From WRGA01 sp031553395 (GTDB lineage Bacteria > Bacteroidota > Bacteroidia > Bacteroidales > WRGA01), in contig JAVBLR010000006.1 of assembly GCA_031553395.1 (NCBI GenBank), positions 368,327 through 432,326 of the forward strand: a stretch of 64,000 nucleotides of DNA, given 5' to 3'. The position numbers were made by a program, and so were the translations under genes. Below are positions 8,416 through 17,750 of the stretch, piece by piece. The notes below the pieces were generated by a model that was not told the DNA's origin, ran no database searches, and saw nothing but the letters and a program-made list of their open reading frames with translations. Position 1 is the first letter of the stretch. Each line of letters starts with the position of its first letter.

Positions 8416-11400
8416 ATGATTACAAAAAAACTCTCTCTCTTTGCTTTATTAGCATGTATTACAATCTCTTGTTTTTCGCAACAATTAGCCTTTCCCGGAG
8501 CTGAAGGTTTCGGGCGTTTCGCAACTGGTGGACGAACAGGTTCTGTATATCACGTAACAAATTTGAATGATTCGGGAGCAGGTTCTTTTAGGGATGCTGT
8601 AAGCCAACCCAATCGTGTTGTCGTTTTTGACGTTGGCGGAGTAATCAAAATAACAAAGGTTTTAGTAGTTTCTGCCAATATTTATATTGCAGGACAAACT
8701 GCTCCGGGAGAGGGTATCACAATCTATGGAAATAGAATCTCTTTTTCAGGAGCTCAGAATACTATTTGCCGTTATTTACGTATTCGTATAGGAAAATCAG
8801 GTGACGATGCCGATGGCCTTGGTATTGCCAACGGTGCAAATATGATTTTCGATCACGTTTCCGTACTTTGGGGACGGGATGAGAACTTCTCAATTAATTC
8901 GGATGGAAAAGGAACTAATCCGGATAATATCACGATTCAGAATTGTATTATCGGACAAGGATTAATACCTCACTCTGCCGGAGGATTGATTCAACCTTCA
9001 GGTAAAATTACCATTTATCGTACACTTTATATTGATAACGATACTCGAAATGCAAAACTCAAGGGAACACATCAGTATGTAAATAACATTGTTTACAATT
9101 GGAAAAGCGCTGCATATATCATGGGTGGAGATTCGGAAGGAACATCGTATGCAAATGCCGTGGGTAATTATTTTATTACAGGTCCAAGTGGTGGAACTAC
9201 AGCGTTCAGTGGCGCTAATAGCCGTTACAATATTTATGCGGAAGATAACTGGGTAGATAAAAATAAAAATGGCGTATTAGACGGTTATCTTATTCCTCAA
9301 AATGAATACAGCGGTGGCCCGACTTTTCAATCGAAACCGTATGATTATCCTGTACTTCCTACAATTCCTGCAACTCAATTGTACGATAACTTGAGTAAAT
9401 CGGTAGGTGCTTCTCTTCCTTATCGAGATAATGCAGATTGGTATTTAATAAAAGAATTAGGTTCTCTTGGAACAAAAGGTGCATTTATCGGTGATGAAAA
9501 AGATCTTCCTTTCGGAGCTCCTAATACATGGACTGTTTGGGGTGGAACGAAACCAACCGATAGCGATAATGACGGAATGCCGGATGCATGGGAAACTGCT
9601 AATGGCCTTAATCCGAATGATGCATCTGATGCTATGAAAATTGCTTCAAACGGCTATACGAATATTGAAAACTACATCAACTCTATTACAGAAGCCAATT
9701 CTCAACCATTTTTGAAAGCGCCGATGTGTTTATCGGTTAAAGAAAAAACTCAAAACGAACTTACGATAGAATGGCTTGGGTACACTACTCAAGAAGATGG
9801 ATATATTATTGAAGAAAAAATAGGCGGTATTTTCCAGGAAGTAAAACGTGTAGGAAAAAGTATTAATGAATATACTTTCGAAAATTTGGAGCCTGAATCT
9901 ACTCATATTTATCGTGTAAAAGCATATAATGCTAGAACCGAGACTGCTTATTCAAATGAATTAACAGCAAAAACAAAACCGGTTCCCGTAAGTGTTGAAG
10001 ATCCGGCAACATTTGTTCCTGATGCAACTTGGACAGGTGCGACTTCAGGTAATTGGGATTTCACATCCAATAACTGGAATACAGGAGCATTCGCTGCAGG
10101 AAAATCTGTATTATTTGATGAAACAGGAGCAAACAAAACAATCAGCTTGACTGAAAATATGAATCGCGGAAGCATGTTTGTAAAAGGAGATAATGATTAT
10201 ACATTCTCAGGTACAGGCGTTATTATCGGAACTGGTTCTGTAAATAAAACCGGAAATGGTAAATTAACATTACCTAATAACAATACCTATACAGGAGCAA
10301 CTGTTATTTGGGATGGAACAATGGAAATTGCTCAATTGGCTGATGGGGGACAACCCAGTTCTATTGGAGCATCGCAAAATTATGATTTCAATTGGGTATG
10401 GAATGGCGGAACAATTCGCTACACCGGCGGAAGTGTTTCTACCGACCGCAATGTAGCACTCGCAAATGCGACCGAATTTGAAGTAGCTAACTCAAGTTCT
10501 AAAGTAACTTTCAATGGAGTAATTGACGGGGAAGGCGACTTCATTAAAACCGGAGCAGGCTCTATTTATTCTTTATATGGTCAACATACTTACACAGGAA
10601 ACACAATCGTTAGAGATGGAACTTATGAATTGAAGGGCAGTGGCGCAGAAGTTGGATTGAAAGGCAAATTAATATTGGAAGGTGGACGATTCAAAACTTC
10701 AGGTGGAGAAAACGGGAAAGATTCAGATCATTCATTCGATGTGGAAGTAAACGGAGGAGACAAAGTAAGCTACTTCGAGCCAACCCGAAACTCCAATGTT
10801 AAAGGTAAATTTTCAGGATACGGAGACTTGATTCTTGACATTCCATACCTTCGTGAAGCTTTCAAAGGAGATTGGAGTGAATATTACGGAACATTAACCT
10901 TGAGAAAAATAGGGACACTGAACGCCACTGTTTGGTTTCTGATTAATAATGAAAATAACAGTGCCGGCGTTCCAAATGCCCGTGTCGTAGCAAACGACAA
11001 TGTCCAAATTATGGGAGGTAAAAATGAATCGACTTATTACTTCGGAGGATTATCAGGAACTGCCGGTTCTTATTTGCAGTGTGCTTATATTAAGCAGAAT
11101 GGTGGCTCCATGACTTGGGTTATTGGTAGTTTAGGAACTGACGAAGAATTTAAAGGTAAAATCAATAATGATAATAATAGTTCTTCCTACACAGGTACAA
11201 CTAATATTGTAAAAGAAGGCCCTGGATATTGGAGATTAACAAACAATAATGTTTATAAAGGAACAACTATTATAAACCGTGGAAATCTGATTATCAATGG
11301 TTCACATACCGGTACTGGTGCAATTACAGTAAATGAAAGTGGTACGCTGTCAGGAAAAGGTTCGGTAGCCGGAGCTGTAACGGTTAATGACGGAGGATCA

Positions 11401-11946
11401 GTTGCTCCCGGCGATTATGGAATCGGTACATTTACTATCAAAGCTGCTACTAACCTGAAAGCAGGAAGTAGATTGAATATCAGTATCAACCAAACAGCGA
11501 AAACTGCTGATAAACTTGCAGTAACTGGTGCTTTAACATTGGGTGGTGTTTTGGATATCGATTTAATGGATGGCGCTTTTGTTCCTGGTGATGCATTTAC
11601 AATTCTTTCGGCAACTTCGTATAGCGGTGCGTTCTCTCAAATTTTTCCTGAAACTCCGGGAGAAGGCTTAGTTTGGGATACATCTGCTCTTTATACTTCT
11701 GGTATATTAAAAGTAGTTGCAGGCACAGGTATTAATACGACAACTCTTGATAACATCAGGATAATACCAACTAAAGGTGGAATCTTGATAGAAGGACTTA
11801 CAGAAGTAACTCCGGTTGAAATCTACAATCTTTCGGGTCTTAAAGTATTTAATACAGCTACAAATGGCTCATGCAATCCTTCTGTTGCAAGCGGATTCTA
11901 TGTAGTAAGAACCGGAACAAAAACAACAAAAGTGGTTGTTCCATAA
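8416..11946 (+). CDS. Secreted PL1-type pectate lyase with FnIII, autotransporter-like repeats and T9SS tail
   Basis: The protein is 1176 residues from the ATG at 8416 (signal peptide MITKKLSLFALLACITISCF). Residues ~20-370 are a PL1-like beta-helix opening with AFPGAEGFGRFATGGRTG and containing FDHVSVLWGRDENFSI, typical of Bacteroidetes pectate lyases. Then follow an Asp-rich linker (DSDNDGMPDAWE, ~381), a fibronectin type III domain (~434-520), and about 500 residues of passenger-type beta-strand repeats: GNGKLTLPNNNTYTGAT near 603, GAGSIYSLYGQHTYTGNT near 708 and GPGYWRLTNNNVYKGTT near 931. The last ~70 residues look like a T9SS type A sorting domain. It should act outside the cell on homogalacturonan. 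The repeats resemble autotransporter stalk sequence, although no beta-barrel is present. Confidence 0.88.
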   Translation: MITKKLSLFALLACITISCFSQQLAFPGAEGFGRFATGGRTGSVYHVTNLNDSGAGSFRDAVSQPNRVVVFDVGGVIKITKVLVVSANIYIAGQTAPGEGITIYGNRISFSGAQNTICRYLRIRIGKSGDDADGLGIANGANMIFDHVSVLWGRDENFSINSDGKGTNPDNITIQNCIIGQGLIPHSAGGLIQPSGKITIYRTLYIDNDTRNAKLKGTHQYVNNIVYNWKSAAYIMGGDSEGTSYANAVGNYFITGPSGGTTAFSGANSRYNIYAEDNWVDKNKNGVLDGYLIPQNEYSGGPTFQSKPYDYPVLPTIPATQLYDNLSKSVGASLPYRDNADWYLIKELGSLGTKGAFIGDEKDLPFGAPNTWTVWGGTKPTDSDNDGMPDAWETANGLNPNDASDAMKIASNGYTNIENYINSITEANSQPFLKAPMCLSVKEKTQNELTIEWLGYTTQEDGYIIEEKIGGIFQEVKRVGKSINEYTFENLEPESTHIYRVKAYNARTETAYSNELTAKTKPVPVSVEDPATFVPDATWTGATSGNWDFTSNNWNTGAFAAGKSVLFDETGANKTISLTENMNRGSMFVKGDNDYTFSGTGVIIGTGSVNKTGNGKLTLPNNNTYTGATVIWDGTMEIAQLADGGQPSSIGASQNYDFNWVWNGGTIRYTGGSVSTDRNVALANATEFEVANSSSKVTFNGVIDGEGDFIKTGAGSIYSLYGQHTYTGNTIVRDGTYELKGSGAEVGLKGKLILEGGRFKTSGGENGKDSDHSFDVEVNGGDKVSYFEPTRNSNVKGKFSGYGDLILDIPYLREAFKGDWSEYYGTLTLRKIGTLNATVWFLINNENNSAGVPNARVVANDNVQIMGGKNESTYYFGGLSGTAGSYLQCAYIKQNGGSMTWVIGSLGTDEEFKGKINNDNNSSSYTGTTNIVKEGPGYWRLTNNNVYKGTTIINRGNLIINGSHTGTGAITVNESGTLSGKGSVAGAVTVNDGGSVAPGDYGIGTFTIKAATNLKAGSRLNISINQTAKTADKLAVTGALTLGGVLDIDLMDGAFVPGDAFTILSATSYSGAFSQIFPETPGEGLVWDTSALYTSGILKVVAGTGINTTTLDNIRIIPTKGGILIEGLTEVTPVEIYNLSGLKVFNTATNGSCNPSVASGFYVVRTGTKTTKVVVP

Positions 11947-11971
11947 TTAGAGGTAGTTAAATGAAGTAAAA

Positions 11972-12007
11972 AAGTAGTTAGATGTAGTTAGATGCATCTG
12001 ACTACTT
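11972..12007 (+). terminator. Intergenic hairpin after the pectate lyase gene
   Basis: AAGTAGTTAGATG at 11972-11984 pairs with CATCTGACTACTT at 11995-12007 with one mismatch, leaving a 10-nt loop. It could be a weak terminator or processing hairpin. The word GTTAGAGGTAG at its left edge (about 11947) also occurs in the hairpin after purL. Confidence 0.45.
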
Positions 12008-12065
12008 ATTAAAAACAAAATAATACAGAGTTAATTAATTTTTTATTCACTAAATTTTATTAATC

Positions 12066-13997
12066 ATGAGAAAGATTTCAACTTTATTAATGGCAATGCT
12101 GTTTGCCTTGTGTTTTGGAGTTATTGCCCAAAATCCATTGTATTACACAGATTTCTCAACTGTTCCGGTTCCGGCAGATGAGGCAGACGCTTGGGGTACT
12201 ACAGATATAAATATATTTACGTCTGGAACTCCTGATCCTAACACTATAATAGTTAGAAACGGAATAACTTTCAATTCTGGTGCTGTAGGAGAAAGAATGT
12301 TTGTTTATCCAAATGGAAGTCCTCTTGCTAATTCTGAGAATATAGACCCAGCTCCCACAAAAGGTCGTTGTTATTGGGTAGCAGTAACTAAGAGAACTTA
12401 TGGGGAAACTGACCATGCTTTTATTACTCTTCCTGCTGTTACAAATCCTGCACAAATAGTTATTAATGGTGCTGCAGGTGAAAACCCAACAAATGGCTAT
12501 CAGTCTTATCGGGTATTTGTATTGGATGCTGCAACAGATGCTGTTTTGGAAACATTCGATTCTCAACAGTTGACAGTTAAAGGAGATCCTAAACAAGAGA
12601 TATTCAACTTAGCAAACAAAAATCTTGGAAGTGTAAAAGTTAAAATTACTATTACTTCCACAACAACCGCTGACAAAAATGCATCTGTAAATCTATATGA
12701 TATTTGGATTTATGGAGAAGGTGGTGCACCTCAACCTACAACTCCTTCTATTGCTTTAGCATCCGGATCAACTACTCCAACTGTACTTGCTAACTCTGCA
12801 ATAGGAGATATCAAATACAAATGGGGGGGGACTGCCACAGGTATTAACATTTCTTGGGATGGAAGTGCTCCAGCTGGTATTACTGCTGCTAATTCAGGAA
12901 CAGAAGCTAATACGTTTGTAATTTCAGGAACTCCTACTACTGCAGGAACTTATGGATATTCAGTTGTTGCTACAGACGGAACGAATAACACTACCCCACT
13001 AACAGGAACTATTACTGTTAATCCTGTTATCGCAGGCAAGAAAGTTTTGGCTTATGTAACTGCTCTTACAAGTGGCGCTGCGACTGATGGTACTGATATC
13101 GCTTTAACTACTGCTTTGGCTAATGATTATACAGTTAGATTAGTTAATACTAAAGATGCTTTAACTGCTGAAAGTTTCGCTAATGACGATGTTGTACTCT
13201 TGTCTTGTTTCCCAGGTTCTGGAGACCAAGGAATCAAAGCATTAATAGGTATCAATAAACCATTTGTTAGTTTAAAACCATTCCAATTCCAATGGAAAGC
13301 TGATAAATCAAACTGGGGATTTGGTGCTCCTGATAATGTATCCAACAAGATAACTGATGCTGCTCCTAATGCAGGTACAATAGCTAATTCTGTTAAAGTA
13401 ACTGTTCCTGCTCATGCTATTTTCAAAGGAATTACATTAACTAATAGTGAACTGATATTTGCAACTGATTCTAAACATGGTGATAAACGTGTTATTACTT
13501 TTATGAAAGGATGGCATGGAACCAATGAGGCTAATACTACTACATTGGCTGTATTACCGAGTATAGTTTCTGCACCTCCTGCATTAGCCGACGCTCAAAA
13601 AGATGGAACACAAGGAACGTATGTTGAAGCTGCTGCTTTAGCTACTATTTTTGAAATTACTCCTGGAACTTCTTTAACTAATACATACGATGGTGCTGCA
13701 ACTACATGGTCTGCTAAAAATGTATTTATTGGTGTTAGTGAACAAGTTTCTTTAAGTGACAACTCAGGGTCTTACATTACAGAAGATTTCAAAACCCTTA
13801 TTAAAAATTCTGTTGCTTATGTATTAGGTGGAACTACTGACATCAAACCTATAAATGCAGCTTCAAAAGTTGCTGTAAGCAAAGATTACTTTGATATTAC
13901 AGGTAAAAAAGTTTACGAAGGCGCTAAAGGTTTCGTAATCGTAAAAACTACATATGAAGATGGTTCTTTCAGTACAGAAAAATTATTCAATAAATAA
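12066..13997 (+). CDS. Secreted T9SS-type protein with Ig-like domain, function unknown
   Basis: This 643-residue protein has a Sec signal peptide (MRKISTLLMAMLFALCFGVI, cleavage after AQ). Residues ~25-215 form a beta-rich domain that starts NPLYYTDFSTVPVP and ends with LYDIWIYGEG, a type seen in exported Bacteroidetes proteins and possibly carbohydrate-binding. Residues ~220-315 look like a putative Ig domain (FVISGTPTTAGTYGYSVVATDG). A segment from ~320 (KKVLAYVTALTSGAATDGTDIALTTALA) resembles a glutamine-amidotransferase-like or ThuA-like fold, but I am unsure. The C-terminus (VAVSKDYFDITGKKVYEG...STEKLFNK) looks like a T9SS type A sorting signal. The gene follows the pectate lyase on the same strand, so a role on pectin at the cell surface is likely but inferred. 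Confidence 0.75.
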   Translation: MRKISTLLMAMLFALCFGVIAQNPLYYTDFSTVPVPADEADAWGTTDINIFTSGTPDPNTIIVRNGITFNSGAVGERMFVYPNGSPLANSENIDPAPTKGRCYWVAVTKRTYGETDHAFITLPAVTNPAQIVINGAAGENPTNGYQSYRVFVLDAATDAVLETFDSQQLTVKGDPKQEIFNLANKNLGSVKVKITITSTTTADKNASVNLYDIWIYGEGGAPQPTTPSIALASGSTTPTVLANSAIGDIKYKWGGTATGINISWDGSAPAGITAANSGTEANTFVISGTPTTAGTYGYSVVATDGTNNTTPLTGTITVNPVIAGKKVLAYVTALTSGAATDGTDIALTTALANDYTVRLVNTKDALTAESFANDDVVLLSCFPGSGDQGIKALIGINKPFVSLKPFQFQWKADKSNWGFGAPDNVSNKITDAAPNAGTIANSVKVTVPAHAIFKGITLTNSELIFATDSKHGDKRVITFMKGWHGTNEANTTTLAVLPSIVSAPPALADAQKDGTQGTYVEAAALATIFEITPGTSLTNTYDGAATTWSAKNVFIGVSEQVSLSDNSGSYITEDFKTLIKNSVAYVLGGTTDIKPINAASKVAVSKDYFDITGKKVYEGAKGFVIVKTTYEDGSFSTEKLFNK

Positions 13998-14018
13998 TTA
14001 AGTTTCTGATTTTTATAG

Positions 14019-14051
14019 AAAGCCTGCTTAATTTTAAGCAGGCTTTTTTTG
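14019..14051 (+). terminator. Rho-independent terminator
   Basis: AAGCCTGCTTA at 14020-14030 pairs with TAAGCAGGCTT at 14035-14045 and is followed by a T-tract. It closes the secreted-protein gene ending at 13997. Confidence 0.9.
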
Positions 14052-14139
14052 TAGGCAAAATCTGATCCTTAAGAAATTTGTCAAAGATTACAAAGGATTG
14101 TATTCTTTGCGAATCCTTTGAGCTCCTTGCGGTTTAAAA

Positions 14140-14170
14140 ATTGTATCTATCCGAAAAAAACGTAACTTTG
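14140..14170 (+). promoter_or_regulatory. Promoter of metY
   Basis: ATTG at 14140-14143 and TAACTTTG at 14163-14170 are separated by 19 nt, matching the Bacteroidetes pattern. Transcription would start near 14177, about 43 nt before the metY ATG. Just upstream, 14085-14132 holds an imperfect dispersed-repeat-like stretch rich in CTTTG words (CTTTGCGAATCCTTTGAG). Confidence 0.6.
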
Positions 14171-14219
14171 AGCCTTTAAAAATCACACAAATAACCAACA
14201 ACAAATAAAAAAATAACTT

Positions 14220-15500
14220 ATGAAAATGAGCCCAGAAACAATTTGTGTCCAAGCTGGTTGGACACCTAAAAAAGGAGAACCCCGGGTTCTTCCTATTTAT
14301 CAAAGCACAACATATAAATACGAAACAAGCGAGCAAATGGCCAAATTGTTTGACTTGGAAGAAAGCGGTTATTTTTATACCCGGTTGCAAAATCCGACAA
14401 ACGATGCGGTTGCAGCTAAAATTGCCGCATTGGAAGGTGGTGTTGCAGCTATGTTGACTTCTTCCGGGCAAGCGGCTTCGTTTTATGCTATTTTTAATAT
14501 TTGTTCGGCAGGCGACCATTTTATTTCTACAGCTGCTATTTATGGTGGTACATTCAACTTGTTTTCCGTAACATTGAAAAAGTTAGGAATTGAGGTTACA
14601 TTTATTAATCAAGATGCAAGTGAAGAGGAAATAACAAGGGCTTTTCAATCGAATACAAAAGCTATTTTTGCCGAAACAATTGCTAATCCGGGATTGAATG
14701 TGCTGGATATCGAAAAATTCGCTGGGATTGCACATAAAAATGGTGTTCCCCTGATTGTCGATAATACGTTTGCAACTCCAATTAATTGCCGTCCGTTTGA
14801 GTGGGGTGCTGATATTATTATTCATTCTACAACAAAGTATATGGACGGGCATGCAACGAGTGTTGGCGGTGCAGTTGTTGATAGTGGAAATTTCGATTGG
14901 GAAGCGAATGCTTCAAAGTTCCCGGGATTGACACAACCGGATGATTCTTATCATGGATTGACATATACAAAATCTTTTGGAAAAGCAGCTTACATAACTA
15001 AAGCTACGGTGCAATTGATGAGAGATTTAGGTTCAATTCAATCTCCACAGAATGCTTTTTTAACCAATATTGGATTGGAAACATTGCATTTGCGTGTTCC
15101 ACGTCATTGCGAAAATGCTCAAAAAGTTGCAGAATATTTGGAAAAAAATGATAACGTAGCTTGGGTTAATTACTGTGGCCTAAAAAGCAATAAATATTAC
15201 GCATTGGCACAAAAATATTTGCCAAATGGATCTTGTGGCGTATTGACATTCGGATTGAAAGGTGGACGAGATGCTTCTATTCGTTTTATGGATAGTCTTC
15301 AATTGGCGGCAATTGTAACACATGTTGCGGATGCCCGTACATCCGTTTTACATCCGGCAAGCCATACACACAGACAGTTAACAGATGAGCAGCTGATTGC
15401 TGCCGGTGTAAGTCCCGATTTAATTCGTTTTTCTGTGGGAATAGAAAATGCCGAAGATATTATTGCAGATATAGAACAAGCACTTTCAAAAATGGGGTAA
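14220..15500 (+). CDS. metY: O-acetylhomoserine sulfhydrylase (MetY-type PLP enzyme)
   Basis: This 426-residue cytosolic PLP enzyme belongs to the Cys/Met metabolism family. The N-terminus ETICVQAGWTPKKGEPRVLPIYQSTTYKY and the motif YTRLQNPTNDAVAAKIAALEGG are typical of O-acetylhomoserine aminocarboxypropyltransferase. The PLP-binding lysine is Lys206 in HSTTKYMDGH. The reaction joins O-acetylhomoserine with sulfide to give homocysteine (or works as a cysteine synthase), feeding methionine synthesis. Length is normal. It has its own promoter and is closed by a strong terminator, so it is monocistronic. I see no riboswitch in its 222-bp upstream gap. An alternative start two codons in (ATG at 14226) cannot be excluded. 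Confidence 0.93.
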   Translation: MKMSPETICVQAGWTPKKGEPRVLPIYQSTTYKYETSEQMAKLFDLEESGYFYTRLQNPTNDAVAAKIAALEGGVAAMLTSSGQAASFYAIFNICSAGDHFISTAAIYGGTFNLFSVTLKKLGIEVTFINQDASEEEITRAFQSNTKAIFAETIANPGLNVLDIEKFAGIAHKNGVPLIVDNTFATPINCRPFEWGADIIIHSTTKYMDGHATSVGGAVVDSGNFDWEANASKFPGLTQPDDSYHGLTYTKSFGKAAYITKATVQLMRDLGSIQSPQNAFLTNIGLETLHLRVPRHCENAQKVAEYLEKNDNVAWVNYCGLKSNKYYALAQKYLPNGSCGVLTFGLKGGRDASIRFMDSLQLAAIVTHVADARTSVLHPASHTHRQLTDEQLIAAGVSPDLIRFSVGIENAEDIIADIEQALSKMG

Positions 15501-15525
15501 TCTTTTATTGGAGAAATATTACAAG

Positions 15526-15565
15526 AAAAACGGCTGTTGATAAATTATTTCAACAGCCGTTTTTT
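15526..15565. terminator. Bidirectional terminator between metY and the HTH gene
   Basis: AAAACGGCTGTTGA ending at 15540 pairs with TCAACAGCCGTTTT from 15550. The run of A on the left and T on the right lets it work for metY (+) and for the convergent HTH gene (-). Confidence 0.9.
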
Positions 15566-15605
15566 AGCCACTTTGTGACTCTATAAGATGATAAAGTTGG
15601 AAAAA

Positions 15606-16019
15606 TTATGCTTCAGCACCTTCTTCGCTTTCTTCGTTTTCATTTTTATCAGAAGAGTCTGACGTTTTTTGAATCATTTGCATTGTTCTTGCCAAATCTT
15701 TCAAAACTTTGTTTAACTCTCCGGTTACACTGTCTATCCTCTTTTGAATCTTTCCTTTTACAAAGAAAGGTACAGAATAGTCGTCAACATGTGGGTCGTG
15801 CATACTTGAAAAAACTTTTCCATCTTTTTCCAAATCGTCGAACCAATATGAAATGGGTACGGCGAGCACTTCGGATACTCGTTCTAAAACTTCGACTTTC
15901 ATCGATCTGTTGCGAATCATTTGATGCAATCCCTGTTCCGTAATGTTAATTCTACGGCAGAAATCTTTAATCACGATTCCTCTTTTTTCCAGTTCTGGTT
16001 TAATTTTATCGTAATTCAT
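15606..16019 (-). CDS. Small XRE-type helix-turn-helix protein
   Basis: The ATG at 16019 gives a 137-residue protein starting MNYDKIKPELEKRGIVIKDF; a longer in-frame reading to 16115 has an unlikely leader. Residues ~5-60 form a lambda-repressor-like HTH: CRRINITEQGLHQMIRNRSMKVEVLERVSEVLAVPISYWFDD. The C-terminal part (FFVKGKIQKRIDSVTGELNKVLKDLARTMQ) is probably a short coiled coil for dimerisation and ends in a very acidic tail (NENEESEEGAEA). It is likely a cytosolic DNA-binding regulator. Its target is unknown. It stands alone, next to the long gap at 16020-16944, where its own binding sites could lie. Confidence 0.8.
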   Translation of the reverse strand: MNYDKIKPELEKRGIVIKDFCRRINITEQGLHQMIRNRSMKVEVLERVSEVLAVPISYWFDDLEKDGKVFSSMHDPHVDDYSVPFFVKGKIQKRIDSVTGELNKVLKDLARTMQMIQKTSDSSDKNENEESEEGAEA

Positions 16020-16944
16020 AAAAAAAATATAAAGGATAAATAAATAGTTTTCGTTGTTAATTTGTTTGTAAGTGTAATTACATTGTTTTTTAGTCTGTAA
16101 AATATATAAATCCACTATTGAATTTACTTTGTACTTTTTCTTATTTTATCCTTAGAATGGGTTGATTCTTTTTGTTGATAAATCTTTTATACTATAAACA
16201 ACATTCTTGTTTATTTTGTTTAAGGTAAAATTGCATTTATGTATTCTATATAATTTAAGATGACGTTTTAAGTGAAAAAACAACTCTGAAACTGCGATGT
16301 ATTCATGCTTTGTAGAAAAGAGCGCCTTTTTTATATTTGAATATTTGATGGTAAATATTATTTAATTATAATTTTTTAACTAAATGTTTGTATCTAATTA
16401 AGTTGAATAAAAGGTTTTCTTTAAATCATTTATTAATGCAAATTTATAAAATAAAGTTATTAAATCCTTTATAATTAGACACAAATGTAATGATATTTGT
16501 ATTGCTAAAAAACATCTTGTCTTCTTATTTGTATTTTTTAACTATATTATGTGCTTTTTTGTGCAAAAAATAATAAGGTTACTACTGTTTTTGCTATTGA
16601 ATATTATAATATTAATACTGTAAATTAATTGATAATTAGTTGCTTATATTTGTTTTATCATTTATTTCACTTTGTGTTAATGTTTATATAATTTTACCTT
16701 TTGATGGGAATGTATAGTTTGTGTAATTAAATCAAATGAGTGAGATGAGCTTCAAAATGAGAAAATGTTGAATTAATATGCTGATAAGCCAGTATGCCGA
16801 TGAAGAGTGCATTCATGCATTAGCTATTAGAATGTTGGCAAATTCAAATAATTTCTGTGTTTGCCATAGGAATTATTTTTTGCAAAACCTTTTTATCGAA
16901 CACTTTGTTATCTTTGCATGATAGAATAATAAATAATATCGTTG
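16020..16944. other. 925-bp AT-rich gap without a recognisable gene
   Basis: No open frame of convincing length or composition is present on either strand. The stretch is very AT-rich. I see a small perfect stem (TAAACAA/TTGTTTA, about 16195-16213), a TATATTTG -7-like box on the plus strand at 16645-16652, a TACATTTG box on the minus strand at 16482-16489, and a TGGCAAA...TTTGCCA stem near 16830-16870. These could belong to an unannotated small RNA or to the regulatory regions of the flanking genes. Nothing here is conclusive. Confidence 0.5.
16909..16916 (+). promoter_or_regulatory. Candidate -7 box (TATCTTTG)
   Basis: TATCTTTG fits TAnnTTTG and lies 28 nt upstream of the ATG at 16945. The nearest TTTG is 26 nt further upstream, longer than the usual spacing, so only the -7 element is supported. 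Confidence 0.45.
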
Positions 16945-17685
16945 ATGGATAGTAAAAATGAAGATGTTTTAAAGAAATTTCATGAGTCATTGGAACACAT
17001 GAAGGGGAATGTGCATATAATTGAAGCTCAAATAGATATAGATACTCAAATGAAATTTTATTCTTTTTCTAATGATTTGAGGGAGGAGAGTACTTCGGCA
17101 GATTTGGAAAAAGAAGAGCAGCTATTGTTTTCGGCAGATGCTTCTGTTGAAGATAAAAAACATAGTTTGGCTATGATGTCGAATATTCCAGATGTAAAGG
17201 CTTATCGTTTGATAGAAAAATATGCATCTCAGGCTGAGTCAGAGCTAAAAGATTGGATTACATTATCTCTTTTGAAATCTAAAATAACGTTGGAAACCGA
17301 ATTTTCGGATGAAAAACAAATGGTGATTTCTACCGGATTGGGTGGAAAAGATAGTAAATTACGTTTTTTCATACTTGTAACTTCTAAAAGTAAAACTCCG
17401 TTTTCAGAATTTCAGAAAGAGACAATCCAAAAGGAGTTTTCATATTCTCTTGAAAAATCAGACTGTGAAATAGAGGAAATAGCTATCTTTGATAACTATT
17501 TTACAATGTTGATATTAGTTCCTATTATGGCAGATATTCAGAACTTGTTGGATATTCCTTTGACGGAATGTAATCAATATGGCGATTTTTTGGATAATAA
17601 TTATATTGTAACTAATGTAAGAAGAATACCGACTGAAGAAATTACCGAATTGTTAAATAAGTTGCATAAAGAATTACCTGAGTAG
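16945..17685 (+). CDS. Conserved-looking cytosolic protein of unknown function
   Basis: The 246-residue protein starts at the ATG at 16945 (MDSKNEDVLKKFHESLEHMK). It has no signal peptide and no membrane segment. The first ~115 residues are helical and acidic, with a HEAT-like stretch (DASVEDKKHSLAMMSNIPDVKAYRLIEKYA, shown here in part); the second half is mixed alpha/beta (LRFFILVTSKSKTPFSEFQ, FTMLILVPIMADIQNLLDIP). I do not recognise a family with a known function. It lies 65 bp upstream of the PAP2 phosphatase gene on the same strand and may share a transcript with it. Confidence 0.7.
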   Translation: MDSKNEDVLKKFHESLEHMKGNVHIIEAQIDIDTQMKFYSFSNDLREESTSADLEKEEQLLFSADASVEDKKHSLAMMSNIPDVKAYRLIEKYASQAESELKDWITLSLLKSKITLETEFSDEKQMVISTGLGGKDSKLRFFILVTSKSKTPFSEFQKETIQKEFSYSLEKSDCEIEEIAIFDNYFTMLILVPIMADIQNLLDIPLTECNQYGDFLDNNYIVTNVRRIPTEEITELLNKLHKELPE

Positions 17686-17750
17686 TTTTTTGAATTATAT
17701 TCTTATTTTTTAACATTCTAGAAGACTCAGTTGGTATATCCCTATAATGA

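Noticed and set aside
12156..12596. Open frame of 146 codons on the minus strand within the secreted-protein gene.
   Set aside because: It is an antisense shadow of a gene with clear signal peptide and sorting tail; composition (Cys/Ser/Ile-rich) is not protein-like.
14052..14139. Possible SAM-type riboswitch upstream of metY.
   Set aside because: The sequence shows only CTTTG-rich repeat-like words and a small stem, without recognisable riboswitch elements, and the likely promoter lies downstream of it.
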